From the NCBI RefSeq assembly GCF_024054175.1, contig NZ_JAMXLA010000001.1:2670739-2713246 (forward strand): a DNA stretch of 42,508 nt, read 5' to 3'. Below, piece after piece: positions 1-7,889 of the stretch. Position numbers and translations under genes: made by a program. The notes beneath the pieces were generated by a model that worked only from the letters and a program-made list of their open reading frames with translations, was not told the origin of the DNA and did not search any database. Origin of the DNA: Flavobacterium sp. NRK1. GTDB lineage: Bacteria; Bacteroidota; Bacteroidia; Flavobacteriales; Flavobacteriaceae. Each line of letters starts with the position of its first letter. The stretch's first letter is position 1.

Positions 1-7
1 AGCAATT

Positions 8-772
8 CTAATTAGAATATACTTTAACATAATCAACAATAAATTCCTGAGGGAATATACTGTCATCTACTTTTGGTCCACCAAAATTGCCTCCTACAGC
101 TGTATTTATTATAAAGTAAAACGGCTGGTTAAAAGGCCATATTTCTTCTGTTTTATTTTCAGGCATAAATTTGTAAACTGATTTGCCATCTACATAAAAT
201 TCAATAAAATCAGCGGTCCAGTTAGCACCATAAGTATGATAGCCTTCTTCTATATCAGTGAATTCAGTTTTCTTAGAACTCGCATGATCGCCATGATTAG
301 CTTTGGTATGCAGCGTTGTATAAACCATATCAGGTTCTTTACCAACATATTCCAGTATGTCTATTTCACCTGCTAAAGGCCAGCCAGCCTGTATGATATT
401 TGAACCCAGCATCCAGAAAGCAGGCCATATTCCATAACCTACAGGCAGTTTTGCTCTGGCTTCCATGTAACCATATTTAAACTCTTTTTTTCCTGCCGTA
501 GTAATACGGGTAGATGTATATTTATCATCCTCTTTTTTTATGGTAATTATTAGCTTACCATCTTCCAGCCTGTGATTTTTAGTGGTATATATCTGACGTT
601 CATTATTACCCCAGCCACAAACATTGGGGCAGCCATCGCCCAATTCATAATTCCAAACAGATTCGTTGAGGGTTTTACTGTCAAAGTTTTCCTCCCATAA
701 TAATTTTCCCTTTTTTACTTGTGCTGAACAAACTGTAGCGGCAAGCAATAGTACTACATATATTTTTTTCAT
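8..772 (-). CDS. GH16 family endo-beta-glucanase (laminarinase-like), secreted
   Basis: Glycoside hydrolase family 16 enzyme of about 254 residues, predicted to cut internal beta-1,3 (or mixed beta-1,3/1,4) glucan bonds. The GH16 active-site signature GEIDILEYVG is present, with nucleophile, assisting Asp and acid/base at E136, D138 and E141. A short signal peptide (MKKIYVVLLLAATVCSAQ) without a lipobox suggests export to the periplasm or beyond. I chose the ATG at 772 rather than the upstream one at 808, because the signal peptide starts there and the longer form would overlap the preceding gene. The enzyme domain fills the rest of the protein and ends with the usual VDYVKVYS strand. It is the last gene of the operon, 7 bp after the GH3 gene. 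Family certain; substrate inferred from the locus. Confidence 0.9.
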   Translation of the reverse strand: MKKIYVVLLLAATVCSAQVKKGKLLWEENFDSKTLNESVWNYELGDGCPNVCGWGNNERQIYTTKNHRLEDGKLIITIKKEDDKYTSTRITTAGKKEFKYGYMEARAKLPVGYGIWPAFWMLGSNIIQAGWPLAGEIDILEYVGKEPDMVYTTLHTKANHGDHASSKKTEFTDIEEGYHTYGANWTADFIEFYVDGKSVYKFMPENKTEEIWPFNQPFYFIINTAVGGNFGGPKVDDSIFPQEFIVDYVKVYSN

Positions 773-779
773 TGTATTT

Positions 780-3077
780 TTATTTTGTATAGCTAAAAGG
801 GGCTTCAAGTTTTGTAATAGAACTTCCGCCTACAAATACTTTAAAATCACCAGCTTCTGTTTCCCATTTTTTATTGGCGGTATAAAATTCAATAGTTTTT
901 TCATCAATAGTAAAAGTTACAGTTTTAACCTCTCCGGCTTTTATTTCTGTAAGCTCAAAACCTTTAAGTTCTTTTACCGGCCTGGTTACAGAACCTATAA
1001 GGTCTCTTATATATAGCTGTACCACTTCTTTACCATCAATTTTACTTGTATTTTTTACATCTACGCTAACTCTTATTTGACCATTCTGTGCAAATGTATT
1101 GGTGCTAAGTTTTAGGTTTGAATATTCAAACGTCGAGTAGCTCAATCCATATCCAAAAGGATAAACAGGATTATTGTCAATATCTGTATAATGTGACCAA
1201 AACACACTTTCGGTGGGTGATTCTCCACCCGGCCTTCCGGTACTTTTATGGTTATAATATAAGGGAAGCTGGCCAATCGCTTTTGGAAAACACATTGGTA
1301 ATTTACCACTTGGGTTATAATCGCCATATAAAACCTGCGCAATAGCGTTTCCGCTTTCTGTGCCTAAATGCCATGCTTCTACAATTGCCGGTATATTTTG
1401 CGCTGCCCATGGTATAATAAGCGGCCTTCCGTTGGTAAGAACAAGTACAATATTAGGATTAGCCTTATAAACTGTTTCAAGTAATTCCTGCTGAACTCCA
1501 GGTAAACCTAATTCAGCACGGCTACGGCCTTCGCCGGTTTGTAAACCATGCTCCCCTAAAACCATAATTACCACATCAGCATTTTTTGCTGTGTTTACGG
1601 CTTCTGTAAAACCGCTTTTATCGGTCATGTTTATTTTGGTTTCAACAGTAAATGTTGGTTCGCCAATAACTACATCAGCACCTTTGGCATAAGTTATCTG
1701 GTTTCCTTTGTACGCATTAAGCCCTTCTAAAACAGATACGGCTGTATTATCATCAGCACCAATTCTCCAGCTTCCTAACGGACTTGTTTTGTCGTTCGCC
1801 AAAGCACCAATTACAGCTATTCTTTGGCCTTCTTTTTTTAATGGAAGAAGATTGTTATTGTTTTTAAGTAGTACGATTGACTTTTTTGCAACATCAAGTA
1901 CTCCCTCATGAAATTCTTTTTTTCCAACTGTAGCAGCTTCTCTTGCCTCGTCACAGTATTTATAAGGATTGTCAAATAATCCTAATTCAAATTTGACTCT
2001 TAAAATACGGCGAACAGCATCGTTTATTTTATCTTCAGACACTTTCCCCTCGCGCACCAAAGCTGCAAGATGCTCCACATATCCCGACGATTCCATATCC
2101 ATGTCACTGCCTGCATTAGCAGCCTGCTCTGCGGCCTGCTTTAAATCTTTTGAATAGCCATGAGCTACCATTTCACCCATTGATCCCCAGTCGGAAACTA
2201 CAAAACCCTGAAAATTCCAGTCTTTTTTAAGTATATCCCTTTGAAGATAGGCATTACCGGTTGCAGGAATACCGTCAAGCTCATTAAAGGAGTTCATAAA
2301 GGTTAATGCTCCTGCCTCTGCTGCTGCTTTAAACGGAGGAAGAATAATGTTATGTAATGTATTGTGGCTTACATCAACAGTATTATAGTCTTTACCTGCT
2401 TCGGCAAAAGAATAACCTGCAAAATGCTTAACACAGGCTGCAAGGTTAAATTCGCCTAAATTGCCCTGAAAACCTTTTACTCTTGCTGCAGCAATTACGC
2501 TGTTAAGATAAGGGTCTTCTCCGGCACCTTCCATAACACGGCCCCATCGTGCATCTCTTGATACATCTACCATGGGTGCAAAAGTCCAGTTTAGTCCGGA
2601 TGCTGCCGATTCTGCTGCTGCAATTTCTGCTGATTTTTTTATAGCTTCCAAATCCCAGCTTGCGGCTTCCGCAAGGGGTATAGGGCTGATAGTTTTATAA
2701 CCGTGAATAACATCATAGCCAAAAATTACCGGAATACCTAGTCTTGTTTCCTCCACTGCAATTTTTTGCAGTGCTTTTACATCTTTTACACCTTTTACAT
2801 TAAGCATGGAGCCTACCCATCCTTTTTTAAGATGTTCATATTTTTTTGCGGCTGAACCATCTTTTGGTACAGGGCCGGTTACATTCCAGAAACCGTTGTA
2901 CTGATTCATCTGACCCACTTTTTCTTCAAGGGTCATGAGGCTTAATAATGAATCTACTTTACAATCTATGGACGAAATGTTTTTTGTTGATGATGTTATA
3001 TCCTGTTTAGCAGTACTACAGCTAATTGCAAGCACAATTAGTGCAGGCAGGATATATTTTGGTAAATTATATTTCAT
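780..3077 (-). CDS. bglX: GH3 family beta-glucosidase, lipoprotein (BglX-like)
   Basis: Glycoside hydrolase family 3 exo-enzyme, 765 residues, the usual length for BglX-type beta-glucosidases. It releases glucose from the non-reducing end of beta-glucan oligosaccharides. The signal peptide ends in the lipobox LAISC (C20), so it is probably membrane anchored, most likely facing the periplasm. Visible marks are the KHF substrate-binding motif (K217-H218) and the nucleophile Asp in GFVVSDWGSM (D296). The (alpha/beta)6 sandwich domain follows (about 405-640), and a C-terminal fibronectin III-like domain covers about 670-755. It lies between the two GH16 genes, 96 bp after one and 7 bp before the other. 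In the pathway it should finish the oligosaccharides made by the GH16 enzymes. The gene symbol is by family resemblance only. Confidence 0.92.
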   Translation of the reverse strand: MKYNLPKYILPALIVLAISCSTAKQDITSSTKNISSIDCKVDSLLSLMTLEEKVGQMNQYNGFWNVTGPVPKDGSAAKKYEHLKKGWVGSMLNVKGVKDVKALQKIAVEETRLGIPVIFGYDVIHGYKTISPIPLAEAASWDLEAIKKSAEIAAAESAASGLNWTFAPMVDVSRDARWGRVMEGAGEDPYLNSVIAAARVKGFQGNLGEFNLAACVKHFAGYSFAEAGKDYNTVDVSHNTLHNIILPPFKAAAEAGALTFMNSFNELDGIPATGNAYLQRDILKKDWNFQGFVVSDWGSMGEMVAHGYSKDLKQAAEQAANAGSDMDMESSGYVEHLAALVREGKVSEDKINDAVRRILRVKFELGLFDNPYKYCDEAREAATVGKKEFHEGVLDVAKKSIVLLKNNNNLLPLKKEGQRIAVIGALANDKTSPLGSWRIGADDNTAVSVLEGLNAYKGNQITYAKGADVVIGEPTFTVETKINMTDKSGFTEAVNTAKNADVVIMVLGEHGLQTGEGRSRAELGLPGVQQELLETVYKANPNIVLVLTNGRPLIIPWAAQNIPAIVEAWHLGTESGNAIAQVLYGDYNPSGKLPMCFPKAIGQLPLYYNHKSTGRPGGESPTESVFWSHYTDIDNNPVYPFGYGLSYSTFEYSNLKLSTNTFAQNGQIRVSVDVKNTSKIDGKEVVQLYIRDLIGSVTRPVKELKGFELTEIKAGEVKTVTFTIDEKTIEFYTANKKWETEAGDFKVFVGGSSITKLEAPFSYTK

Positions 3078-3104
3078 TATAATTTTTTGAAGATCTAATA
3101 GGAG

Positions 3105-3128
3105 AGAGCCCTGCTATTGCAGGACTCT
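3105..3128 (-). promoter_or_regulatory. Intra-operon stem-loop between GH16 and GH3 genes
   Basis: Within the 96-bp gap between the two enzyme genes there is an inverted repeat: AGAG + CCTGC, a 4-nt loop TATT, then GCAGG + CTCT, with one c/a mismatch between the two stem parts. There is no run of T after it on the minus strand. It therefore looks more like an mRNA processing or partial attenuation hairpin than a full terminator. It could lower or stabilise the two downstream enzyme messages relative to susCD. Confidence 0.5.
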
Positions 3129-3173
3129 GATCCATTAGAGAATAGTGAATTTATATAGAATAGATGTAAAATA

Positions 3174-4814
3174 TTATTGGTAAACCTTTACATAATCTAC
3201 TTCCATTGTAGAAGATACAAAGCCGGGAGCAATTGTTCCTCCAAGATTGCCACCCATGGCAACGTTTAATATTAGGAAGAAGTTAGCATTAAAAGGTGTA
3301 GAAGCTGTGTTATCGAATGTATGGAATTTTGTACCATCTACATAGAAATTAATCTTTGTATCACTCCATATTACACTATAAACATGGAAATCTTCTGATG
3401 CACCTTCAACTGTAGTTGAGCCGCTTATACCATTTCCGCCAAAGTTTCCCGGAAGGTGCAATGTTCCCATTACATGGTCCTGATTATTTCCAATATGCTC
3501 CATAATATCTATTTCACCACATGCTGGCCACGGATTAGTTGAATAATTAGCTCCCAACATCCAAAGTGCAGGCCATGTACCACTGCCGGTTGGCAGTTTG
3601 GCTCTTATTTCTACTTTTCCATATTTAAAGTCATATAAACCTTCAGTTTTTAAGCGTGCAGAAGTATATTCTTTACCACCAAAAGTTTCTGCTTTTGCAG
3701 TAATTTTAAGCGAACCGCCTTCTACAACTGCATTTTCTGCTCTGTAATATTGTTGTTCATTATTACCCCAGCCATTATCTCCAATACCTAAGTCATAAGT
3801 CCATTTAGAGGCATCCGGAGCTCCGTTAACATTAAAGTCATCAGACCATACAAGATTAGTAAAATCAGGATCGGAAGGAGCAGAGGCGTTAGGGTCTGTA
3901 GTTGTAAAGATGTGATACCATGCTAAAGCAGGGTTACCACCCATTACAGCTCTTACCTGCATTTCAGTATCTGTAATTTTTAATATTTCGTAGGTTGAAG
4001 TACCTATATAATAACCCATAAAACCGCCATCACTAAAATTCATTTCTGTACCTCTTTTTTTGTCGGCAGGTACAACTGAACCTGATGGCCCAAGTGTTAC
4101 GGTTTTTATTCCTGAAGTATCATAAGGCAGACATTGATCATCAGGGGCAGTACTTCCGCCCACACTATTGAATGAAGCATTAAAGAAAACACTTCCGTCT
4201 GTATCAAGTTTATACCTTATAGCTTCACCATCTAATGTGAAAACAAGTTTTTCTTTATAAAAACAACTTGCAGCACCACTAGATTTTTCAAAAGGTGCAG
4301 CAGCATAGTATTGTGGCACATAACCATTATCTGAAGCATCATTAGGACCTACTCCAAGGTGGCCTTGTTTAGCCGCTGCCCAATACCATGTTTTTGTAGA
4401 ACCTCCTGTTAAAAACTGTACTGCTTCCGGATCAGAAAAATCACTAAATACAGTTACTTCAATGGAAGCTGTTGTAGAATTTCCGCCTGTACCATATGCA
4501 ACAGCAGTTACAGTATAGGTATTAATGCCGTTTTTTGTGAACTGTTTGGTATATTCACCACTAGGTGCATTTGCTTCTGTTTCATCACTAAAGAAAAACT
4601 TATAACTTGTCGCATTATCTGCTGTAGCTTTAAGTATAACTTTTCCTGAACCGTCGCCATCCGGATGCTCGGCATCAACACCTACAATTGTATAAGAAAT
4701 GTCAAGATTTGTAGGAGTAACTAAGCCACCAAATGTTTTATCATCTTCCTGGCAGCTGCTTACAAGTATAAGCAGCATCAGGAATTTTGCTATATTTTTT
4801 AAATTCTTTTTCAT
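3174..4814 (-). CDS. GH16 endo-beta-glucanase lipoprotein with N-terminal PKD-like and unassigned middle domains
   Basis: Multidomain glucanase of 546 residues. The lipobox LVSSC (C21) is followed by QEDDK, acidic residues like the surface-export signal of Bacteroidota lipoproteins, so the protein is probably on the cell surface. A PKD-like beta domain covers about 35-122. A region at about 128-305 I cannot assign; it begins with GGSTKTWYWAAAKQGHLGVG. The GH16 catalytic domain runs from about 318 to 546, with active site GEIDIMEH (E434, D436, E439). It should make the first endo-cut in laminarin-like glucan at the surface, before import by SusCD. It starts 2 bp after the stop of the glycan-binding protein gene, so translation is probably coupled. 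The family is clear and the exact linkage is inferred. Confidence 0.9.
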   Translation of the reverse strand: MKKNLKNIAKFLMLLILVSSCQEDDKTFGGLVTPTNLDISYTIVGVDAEHPDGDGSGKVILKATADNATSYKFFFSDETEANAPSGEYTKQFTKNGINTYTVTAVAYGTGGNSTTASIEVTVFSDFSDPEAVQFLTGGSTKTWYWAAAKQGHLGVGPNDASDNGYVPQYYAAAPFEKSSGAASCFYKEKLVFTLDGEAIRYKLDTDGSVFFNASFNSVGGSTAPDDQCLPYDTSGIKTVTLGPSGSVVPADKKRGTEMNFSDGGFMGYYIGTSTYEILKITDTEMQVRAVMGGNPALAWYHIFTTTDPNASAPSDPDFTNLVWSDDFNVNGAPDASKWTYDLGIGDNGWGNNEQQYYRAENAVVEGGSLKITAKAETFGGKEYTSARLKTEGLYDFKYGKVEIRAKLPTGSGTWPALWMLGANYSTNPWPACGEIDIMEHIGNNQDHVMGTLHLPGNFGGNGISGSTTVEGASEDFHVYSVIWSDTKINFYVDGTKFHTFDNTASTPFNANFFLILNVAMGGNLGGTIAPGFVSSTMEVDYVKVYQ

Positions 4815-4816
4815 AA

Positions 4817-6373
4817 TTAATCAGCTTGTGTTATATCGTCAAAGTAATAAGTTGTACCAGTACCTGAAACGTTAAAGTCGCAGAATAAAACTACATTTTG
4901 ATAGTTAATTGTAGTACTAATGTCACTAAAATCAAACGTAAGTTCTTCCCAGGCGTTAGCTACTGTTGTGAGCGCACTCTTTTCTATTGAAGTTCCATCT
5001 ACATTAGGAATACTCTCAAATTTTAAAAGAATTGTTTTTCCAACAGCAGGAGACCATACTTTAATTTTTATTTTCTTTTGTACGGTAAAGTCTATTACGT
5101 CATCAAGAGGCATAGCTACGCCTGCATAAATACCTGCTCCATTAGTTTTGATAAATTCAACTACATTTCCACTGGTATTAATTCCTTCCGGGTGCGGATT
5201 GGCTATCTTCTGAACTGCTGAGCCTTCAAAAGTATTAAATGTGTAATCTAAAGAAGATGTCTCAAAAGTCAGGGGAAGTACAATTGCATTTTCACCTGCT
5301 GATTGAGAAATATCATCAAAATAATAAGTATCTCCGGTACCCGGGCTACCTGCATTAAAGAAAAATACAAGTTTAGAATATTCCTGATCCATATTAGCTC
5401 CTGAAAAATCATATACTAATTCTTCCCACTGGTTGCTTACAGATGTTACTCTGTCAACCTCATAACTCTGATTACCATCGTTCAGATTTTCAACTTTCAG
5501 TTTAACAATAATTCCGGCTTGTGGCGACCATACTTTTACTTTTATATTAGTTAAAGAAGAAAGATCAAGCGGGCTATCAAGTGTTAAAAGACCTCCTGTC
5601 CATGTACCTCCGGCAGCAGGAGTCATAAAAGCAACTTTATCGCTTGTATTTATGCCAGATGCATCAGGATTATCAATTACACCTGCGGTTGCCCCATTAA
5701 AGTTTGTGAATTCATAATTTAATGTTGGGTTTTCAAAATTTATTGGAAGCAATAGCGGATTTGTTATTGTAACATTCTGAGTGTATTCAGTTGTTGCAGC
5801 TCCGCCACTGTAAGCTACCACTTTTACTTCATAAGTACCTATTGCTGCATAAGTATGCATAATAGTTTCACCTTCATTAAACTGTACAGGTTCTTCATCT
5901 TCGCTTTCTCCAAACCATACTTCAAAAAAGGCTTCAAGATCTGCCTTGGCACTTACGTTTATAGATAAAGGATCACCTACTACAGGAGCTATAGTTACCT
6001 GAAGATTTTCCGGTGCTACAAATGATACTGCTAAATCGTGAATATATTCTGCGGTTTTACCATTGACAGATTTACCAACAATTTTCACAGAGTAATTACC
6101 TTCAGCATAAGTATGGCTTATGGTTTTACCTGCAAGAACAATTCCTGGTTCTTCGGTAGTATCGCCATAATATACCTCATAACTGCCTACGCCTTCGCCT
6201 CGTGGGGCAATAGTTACTAACCCTGTATTATCCTGAGTTATGGTAAATAATGCAGAAATATTAGAAGGAGCAGGGCCATTAGCCACATCATCAAGGCTGT
6301 CATTTTCATCTACAGTACAACTAAACATTACTGTAGCAAGAACAAACGTGATTAATATTTTAAAATTTCTCAT
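4817..6373 (-). CDS. Surface glycan-binding lipoprotein (SusE/F-position), PKD domains plus duplicated C-terminal module
   Basis: Protein of 518 residues, directly downstream of susD where SusE/F-like surface glycan-binding proteins are encoded. The lipobox is VMFSC (C19), followed by the acidic stretch TVDENDSLDD. Two PKD-like domains cover about 40-115 and 122-203; each has the HTYA strand typical of PKD folds. The rest is a tandem duplication of about 150 residues (about 209-365 and 366-518). Both copies begin LP(I/L)xFE, contain a GINTS segment and KVWSP, and end in TYYFDDI. The jelly-roll-like pattern suggests two carbohydrate-binding modules. No catalytic motif is visible. Its likely job is to hold beta-glucan at the surface for the GH16 enzyme and SusCD. 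It lies 12 bp from susD and 2 bp from the GH16 gene. Confidence 0.82.
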   Translation of the reverse strand: MRNFKILITFVLATVMFSCTVDENDSLDDVANGPAPSNISALFTITQDNTGLVTIAPRGEGVGSYEVYYGDTTEEPGIVLAGKTISHTYAEGNYSVKIVGKSVNGKTAEYIHDLAVSFVAPENLQVTIAPVVGDPLSINVSAKADLEAFFEVWFGESEDEEPVQFNEGETIMHTYAAIGTYEVKVVAYSGGAATTEYTQNVTITNPLLLPINFENPTLNYEFTNFNGATAGVIDNPDASGINTSDKVAFMTPAAGGTWTGGLLTLDSPLDLSSLTNIKVKVWSPQAGIIVKLKVENLNDGNQSYEVDRVTSVSNQWEELVYDFSGANMDQEYSKLVFFFNAGSPGTGDTYYFDDISQSAGENAIVLPLTFETSSLDYTFNTFEGSAVQKIANPHPEGINTSGNVVEFIKTNGAGIYAGVAMPLDDVIDFTVQKKIKIKVWSPAVGKTILLKFESIPNVDGTSIEKSALTTVANAWEELTFDFSDISTTINYQNVVLFCDFNVSGTGTTYYFDDITQAD

Positions 6374-6385
6374 ATTTTTAATTAA

Positions 6386-7885
6386 TTAATAGTTAGGATT
6401 TTGTTCCCAGTTTCCGTTTGAAAATTTAATTTCTTCAATAGGAATAGGGAAAAGGTTATTTTTGCCTTCAACATATCCCGGAATTTTACCTTCTGCCTGT
6501 TTTGTTCTCACAAGATCAAAGAATCGGTGACCTTCACCCAGTAACTCTCTTCTTCTTTCATCCAGAATATCCTGCGTTAACTGAGGACCTGTAGAAGTAA
6601 TATCGTGGTTTTCATCTCCAAAAGCCCTTCTTCTTACCTCATTTACATATTCCTGTGCTTTAGTAGGGTTGTTAGTATGGCTAAATGCTTCCGCAGCCAT
6701 TAGCAACACATCTGCATATCGTATAGCACGATAGTTATTAGGATTGGTAAGATTAAGGTCACCTGCTGCCTGAGCGCTTCTTTTTCTAGGGATATATTTT
6801 CTGTTAAAAAGTTTAGTATCCTTATAGCCAGGTGTATATGTGGCTCCTGTTTGCGCACCCCATTCGGTCATATTAAGAATGGTAATATCTTTACGTATAT
6901 CACCATCTTCATAAATTGTAAGTGACTCCTGAGTAGGAACATTAAAACTAAAACCTGAAGTAAACAAAGGTCCGTCATAACTTCTTGGTCCGCTAAAACC
7001 TACAGCTACATTTCCTTCACTACATTGAAGGCAGCCAAATCCAGCTCCTTCAACATCAGTATATTGAACTTCAAATACAGATTCAATGCCATTTTCGCCA
7101 ATTTCTTCAAAAAGATTACTGTACTGATCTTTTGATTCTGTATTAGAATCTTTAGTCAAACGATACATACCACTATTAATCACATTGTCAAGCATAGGGC
7201 CTGCAAGATCAAATTTTTCCTGATACAGGTAAACTTTTCCTAACAATGCCTGTGCGGCACCTTTTGTTACTCTTCCTATCTGCGGTGCAGTAGGAGAAAG
7301 GTCTTCAATAGCCAGTTTTAAATCATTTTCTATAGCAGCATATACATCCTCTTTTTTAGATCTTGGTATTGTAAGTTCATCACCTAATTCAAATCTGGCA
7401 TCACCTTTCATTGGTATTCCACCAAACCATTTTACTAACTCAAATTGATAATAAGCACGAAGAAAACGTGCTTCTGCAATAATTTGTGCTTTACCTTCAA
7501 ATTCTGTTTTATCTTTAAATTCAAGAATATAACTGGCTCTGTTTACACCGGCAAACATCCATCCCCAAACATCATTAAGATTTGAGTTTACAGGGGTATG
7601 TATCATTTCATCAATTTGCTGCCAGCCGATAACGTCATTAGCATCTCCGCCACCGGATAAAGTATTATCAGAAGCAATCTCACCAAGTATAACATTTACG
7701 TAGGTAGATTGTAAAATGTCATAAGCAGCTACAAGAGCTTTATAATATTCTTCTTCAGAATTAAAATAATTGTCTGACCCTATAGCATATACAACATCTC
7801 TTTCTACAAAATCATCACTACACGATACAGATATTGTTGCTATTATACTGAAAGCCATTATGGCTGTTATTATTTTTCTTTTCAT
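6386..7885 (-). CDS. susD: SusD/RagB family outer-membrane glycan-binding lipoprotein
   Basis: SusD-type lipoprotein of 499 residues, the lid of the SusC importer. The signal peptide ends in the lipobox ISVSC (C22) followed by SDD, which fits surface export. The typical helical TPR-like N-terminal half is visible (YYKALVAAYDILQ, then AEARFLRAYYQFELVKWFGG). Near the C-terminus are NYRAIRYADVLLMAAEA and ERRRELLGEGHRFFDLVRT, which are hallmark SusD/RagB segments. It should bind oligosaccharides and feed them to SusC. The gene starts 4 bp after the susC stop and is followed after 12 bp by the surface glycan-binding protein gene. The family is certain; beta-glucan specificity is inferred from the enzymes in the locus. 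The symbol is by family, not orthology to the starch protein. Confidence 0.95.
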   Translation of the reverse strand: MKRKIITAIMAFSIIATISVSCSDDFVERDVVYAIGSDNYFNSEEEYYKALVAAYDILQSTYVNVILGEIASDNTLSGGGDANDVIGWQQIDEMIHTPVNSNLNDVWGWMFAGVNRASYILEFKDKTEFEGKAQIIAEARFLRAYYQFELVKWFGGIPMKGDARFELGDELTIPRSKKEDVYAAIENDLKLAIEDLSPTAPQIGRVTKGAAQALLGKVYLYQEKFDLAGPMLDNVINSGMYRLTKDSNTESKDQYSNLFEEIGENGIESVFEVQYTDVEGAGFGCLQCSEGNVAVGFSGPRSYDGPLFTSGFSFNVPTQESLTIYEDGDIRKDITILNMTEWGAQTGATYTPGYKDTKLFNRKYIPRKRSAQAAGDLNLTNPNNYRAIRYADVLLMAAEAFSHTNNPTKAQEYVNEVRRRAFGDENHDITSTGPQLTQDILDERRRELLGEGHRFFDLVRTKQAEGKIPGYVEGKNNLFPIPIEEIKFSNGNWEQNPNY

Positions 7886-7889
7886 TTTT

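Noticed and set aside
666..1016. Plus-strand frame of 116 codons over the end of the GH3 gene
   Set aside because: It overlaps the GH16/GH3 genes on the other strand and has the low-complexity Phe/Lys/Ser look of an antisense shadow.
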